From Istiophorus platypterus (taxonomy: Eukaryota; Chordata; Actinopteri; Istiophoriformes; Istiophoridae): a stretch of DNA of 64,000 nt. The stretch is taken from positions 4,907,501 to 4,971,500 of the forward strand of contig CM029126.1 of the NCBI GenBank assembly GCA_016859345.1. The letters are read 5' to 3'. The notes under the pieces were generated by a model, which was not told the origin of the DNA, made no database searches, and worked only from the letters and a program-made list of their open reading frames with translations. Below, piece by piece: positions 60,779 to 64,000 of this stretch (position 1 is its first letter; every line of letters begins with the position of its first letter). A program made the position numbers and the translations under genes.

Positions 60779-62536
60779 GGGAGGAGGAGGAGGAGGAGGA
60801 GGAGGAGGAGGAGGAGGAGGAGGAGGAGGAGGAGGAGGAGGAGGAGGAGGAGGAGGAGGAGGAGGAGGAGGAGGAGGAGGAGGAGGAGGAGGAGGAGGAG
60901 GAGGAGGAGGAGGAGGAGGAGGAGGAGGAGGAGGAGGAGGAGGAGGAGGAGGAGGAGGAGGAGGAGGAGGAGGAGGAGGAGGAGGAGGAGGAGGAGGAGG
61001 AGGAGGAGGAGGAGGAGGAGGAGGAGGAGGAGGAGGAGGAGGAGGAGGAGGAGGAGGAGGAGGAGGAGGAGGAGGAGGAGGAGGAGGAGGAGGAGGAGGA
61101 GGAGGAGGAGGAGGAGGAGGAGGAGGAGGAGGAGGAGGAGGAGGAGGAGGAGGAGGAGGAGGAGGAGGAGGAGGAGGAGGAGGAGGAGGAGGAGGAGGAG
61201 GAGGAGGAGGAGGAGGAGGAGGAGGAGGAGGAGGAGGAGGAGGAGGAGGAGGAGGAGGAGGAGGAGGAGGAGGAGGAGGAGGAGGAGGAGGAGGAGGAGG
61301 AGGAGGAGGAGGAGGAGGAGGAGGAGGAGGAGGAGGAGGAGGAGGAGGAGGAGGAGGAGGAGGAGGAGGAGGAGGAGGAGGAGGAGGAGGAGGAGGAGGA
61401 GGAGGAGGAGGAGGAGGAGGAGGAGGAGGAGGAGGAGGAGGAGGAGGAGGAGGAGGAGGAGGAGGAGGAGGAGGAGGAGGAGGAGGAGGAGGAGGAGGAG
61501 GAGGAGGAGGAGGAGGAGGAGGAGGAGGAGGAGGAGGAGGAGGAGGAGGAGGAGGAGGAGGAGGAGGAGGAGGAGGAGGAGGAGGAGGAGGAGGAGGAGG
61601 AGGAGGAGGAGGAGGAGGAGGAGGAGGAGGAGGAGGAGGAGGAGGAGGAGGAGGAGGAGGAGGAGGAGGAGGAGGAGGAGGAGGAGGAGGAGGAGGAGGA
61701 GGAGGAGGAGGAGGAGGAGGAGGAGGAGGAGGAGGAGGAGGAGGAGGAGGAGGAGGAGGAGGAGGAGGAGGAGGAGGAGGAGGAGGAGGAGGAGGAGGAG
61801 GAGGAGGAGGAGGAGGAGGAGGAGGAGGAGGAGGAGGAGGAGGAGGAGGAGGAGGAGGAGGAGGAGGAGGAGGAGGAGGAGGAGGAGGAGGAGGAGGAGG
61901 AGGAGGAGGAGGAGGAGGAGGAGGAGGAGGAGGAGGAGGAGGAGGAGGAGGAGGAGGAGGAGGAGGAGGAGGAGGAGGAGGAGGAGGAGGAGGAGGAGGA
62001 GGAGGAGGAGGAGGAGGAGGAGGAGGAGGAGGAGGAGGAGGAGGAGGAGGAGGAGGAGGAGGAGGAGGAGGAGGAGGAGGAGGAGGAGGAGGAGGAGGAG
62101 GAGGAGGAGGAGGAGGAGGAGGAGGAGGAGGAGGAGGAGGAGGAGGAGGAGGAGGAGGAGGAGGAGGAGGAGGAGGAGGAGGAGGAGGAGGAGGAGGAGG
62201 AGGAGGAGGAGGAGGAGGAGGAGGAGGAGGAGGAGGAGGAGGAGGAGGAGGAGGAGGAGGAGGAGGAGGAGGAGGAGGAGGAGGAGGAGGAGGAGGAGGA
62301 GGAGGAGGAGGAGGAGGAGGAGGAGGAGGAGGAGGAGGAGGAGGAGGAGGAGGAGGAGGAGGAGGAGGAGGAGGAGGAGGAGGAGGAGGAGGAGGAGGAG
62401 GAGGAGGAGGAGGAGGAGGAGGAGGAGGAGGAGGAGGAGGAGGAGGAGGAGGAGGAGGAGGAGGAGGAGGAGGAGGAGGAGGAGGAGGAGGAGGAGGAGG
62501 AGGAGGAGGAGGAGGAGGAGGAGGAGGAGGAGGAGG
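60779..62536. repeat. Uninterrupted (GAG)n array, about 585 units
   Basis: GAG repeats without a single visible interruption for about 1,757 bp, all purine on the plus strand. The three plus frames read poly-Glu, poly-Arg and poly-Gly/stop-free parts, and the minus strand reads poly-Leu and others, so the long open frames here carry no information. Tracts of this type form intramolecular triplexes, and GGA repeats also form unusual quadruplexes. Perfection over this length suggests either active homogenisation by slippage or an assembler-collapsed or polished consensus. Confidence 0.95.
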
Positions 62537-63969
62537 GCTATGAACGTATATTTGATGATATAGTGGAGTCGTGTCAAATCAGCTGAGAAAAAGTTCTTTA
62601 CATTTTTATCACCATGTTACTTTTAAATTTAAATAATTGCTTATAAGCTTGATTTTTGAATCTTGACATGTTTCAGAAGTTTACTACTGTAAAATACACA
62701 GTTCTGTGTCAGGTTTCCAGGGAACCCAGATGTAAAACATGGTTACATGCAATGGATTTTCACATGCACTATATGAGGGATTAGTGTTGACTGTGTTTTA
62801 TGTAGCACTGACCCTGCCTAAGTAGGTCTAGTAGGTATTATTACTGGGCTTTAATAAGGTCAGAGGAAAAAAAACATTTTGACGGAGAAAGTGGTTCATT
62901 ATTATCATTACATGTACAGCATACAAACTATGAAGTAAAGCCAAAGTCAACAAATCACAAAAGTGAAATATTGGGCTGCCGCCAGTGCACGTTGGGTTGT
63001 GATGTTTCACCACTTTACCCCCCCAGGAGATTTCACCCTGCCGTTCCCCTGCTAACGCCCTGTTTGTTGCTTGGCCCCCGACTCCTACACTTCCTCCTCC
63101 GCGACAGCCAAACGCCGCCCTGCTCGGCCTCTTCGGCCTCCTGGGCCTCCTCGCCCGGACCTCTAACGGCTTAGAGAAGCTGAGACTCTCACAATATAGG
63201 TGTAGTGTCATAGCACCAAGGCCTGACAGCTTTTAAGTGAGGGCAACACAACTGTGAGAGACTTAAATAAGGGTCACGGGCCGTCAGGTCAAAGAAATGC
63301 TGCCTGCGACTGAAAACTTATCGAGATCTGGAAGCTGCCTTATTAACGTCTAACAGCGGTGATACAGCAAAATGGCATCGAGTCGGTTTCAGAAAGGGAT
63401 TCTGAGGGTAACAGAGCACAGTCAGAAAGAGTAAGGAAGGACTGTGCATGTCCTGTAAGATTGGTACCACGACTGAAGTTTCTCTAAGCAGACAGAACTC
63501 GAACATCCGTGTCCTTCAATCCGACGATATTCGTGCCCCGCGGTGAACGGTGTGACCCCGATCAGCTACTGGCGGAGGAGCTTTAGGGGTCATTTAGCGG
63601 CAGAGTGCAACCGAGGATGATTTGAGCGGCTGCATTATTCAAGAAGTCGCAGCAGCGGATCCCGCTCAGAAGCCCCCACATGCTCCGATCCCAGACATGC
63701 AGGTCTTCGGTTCGTCCGACGCAGCGAGGCCTCCTTTTGAACATAACAACAAAGCGGCCTTTGCCTTTCTTCCTTTTTTTTGCCACCGCCGAGGCCTTGT
63801 GTGCACGTCTGGCCTGCTTGACACGCAGTGCAACTACTTATAATCACCCCTGGCGCCGCTTTATCGGCCTGCCTTGAACAACCTGCTGTGGAGCTTTACC
63901 CACCTGTTACTAATCACTCTGTGAATTCGTCATGGCAGCGGCTATGATTCAAACCAAACGCCGGGCGAC
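62537..63969. other. Unique non-coding right flank
   Basis: No gene is supported. The part at 63000-63180 is pyrimidine-rich and GC-rich with frames lacking domains. There is a C-run near 63020 and a T-run near 63771-63780. Confidence 0.4.
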
Positions 63970-63983
63970 CCCCCCCCCCCCCC
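63970..63983. repeat. C14 homopolymer
   Basis: Fourteen consecutive C close to the window end. Confidence 0.85.
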
Positions 63984-64000
63984 AAGACCCTCAAGGAAAT

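Noticed and set aside
60467..62586. Open frames of 654-698 codons (poly-Arg, poly-Glu, poly-Leu)
   Set aside because: Produced by the GAG array on each strand. The unique ends lack any recognisable domain or splice context.

Overview
This is vertebrate genomic DNA, most likely from a teleost fish and probably a percomorph. It is dense in (CA)n/(GT)n, (TA)n, (GA)n and homopolymer microsatellites. It carries a decayed fish-type Tc1/mariner element, a decayed L2/Rex-like LINE with its GA-rich 3' region, and several short interspersed families I recognise from percomorph genomes. There is no bacterial-style gene organisation, and I see no complete protein-coding gene. The long open frames are translations of triplet repeats or shadows of microsatellites.

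Layout. 1-0.9 kb is AT-rich unique sequence. 0.92-3.28 kb is a very large GCC array: an interrupted left part built from a (GCC)3C decamer, then about 360 uninterrupted GCC units. 3.3-11.4 kb is unique non-coding DNA with C/G-rich tracts. 11.5-12.5 kb is a broken Tc1 transposase. 14.96-20.79 kb is a hotspot of three independent recent tandem duplications (582-bp unit in three full copies plus a partial; about 205-bp unit in three copies; 1.1-kb unit in two copies). The 1.1-kb unit duplicates a promoter-like block and an 8-bp alternating purine-pyrimidine minisatellite. 20.8-30 kb mixes CNE-like sequence, simple repeats and CpG-rich patches.

At 29.9-30.1 kb there is a good candidate 5' exon: paired ETS/GABP-type sites, then an ATG opening a mitochondrial-presequence-like peptide, then a consensus splice donor. 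31.9-36.6 kb holds old interspersed repeats. 39.8-47.6 kb is mostly AT-rich, repeat-poor and CNE-like. 47.7-50.1 kb holds two adjacent decayed retroelement fragments on the minus strand. 50.6-53.7 kb holds more old repeats. 53.8-60.6 kb is again AT-rich and CNE-like. 60.78-62.54 kb is a perfect (GAG)n array of about 585 units.

Interpretation. The window looks like a gene-poor interval of the kind found around developmental regulators, with at most the first exon of one transcription unit. Its remarkable content is structural: two kilobase-scale triplet arrays near its ends and a cluster of near-identical tandem duplications. All of these must first be separated from assembly artefact. I could run no database search, so family names rest on recognition of motifs, and conserved-element calls are inference from composition only.
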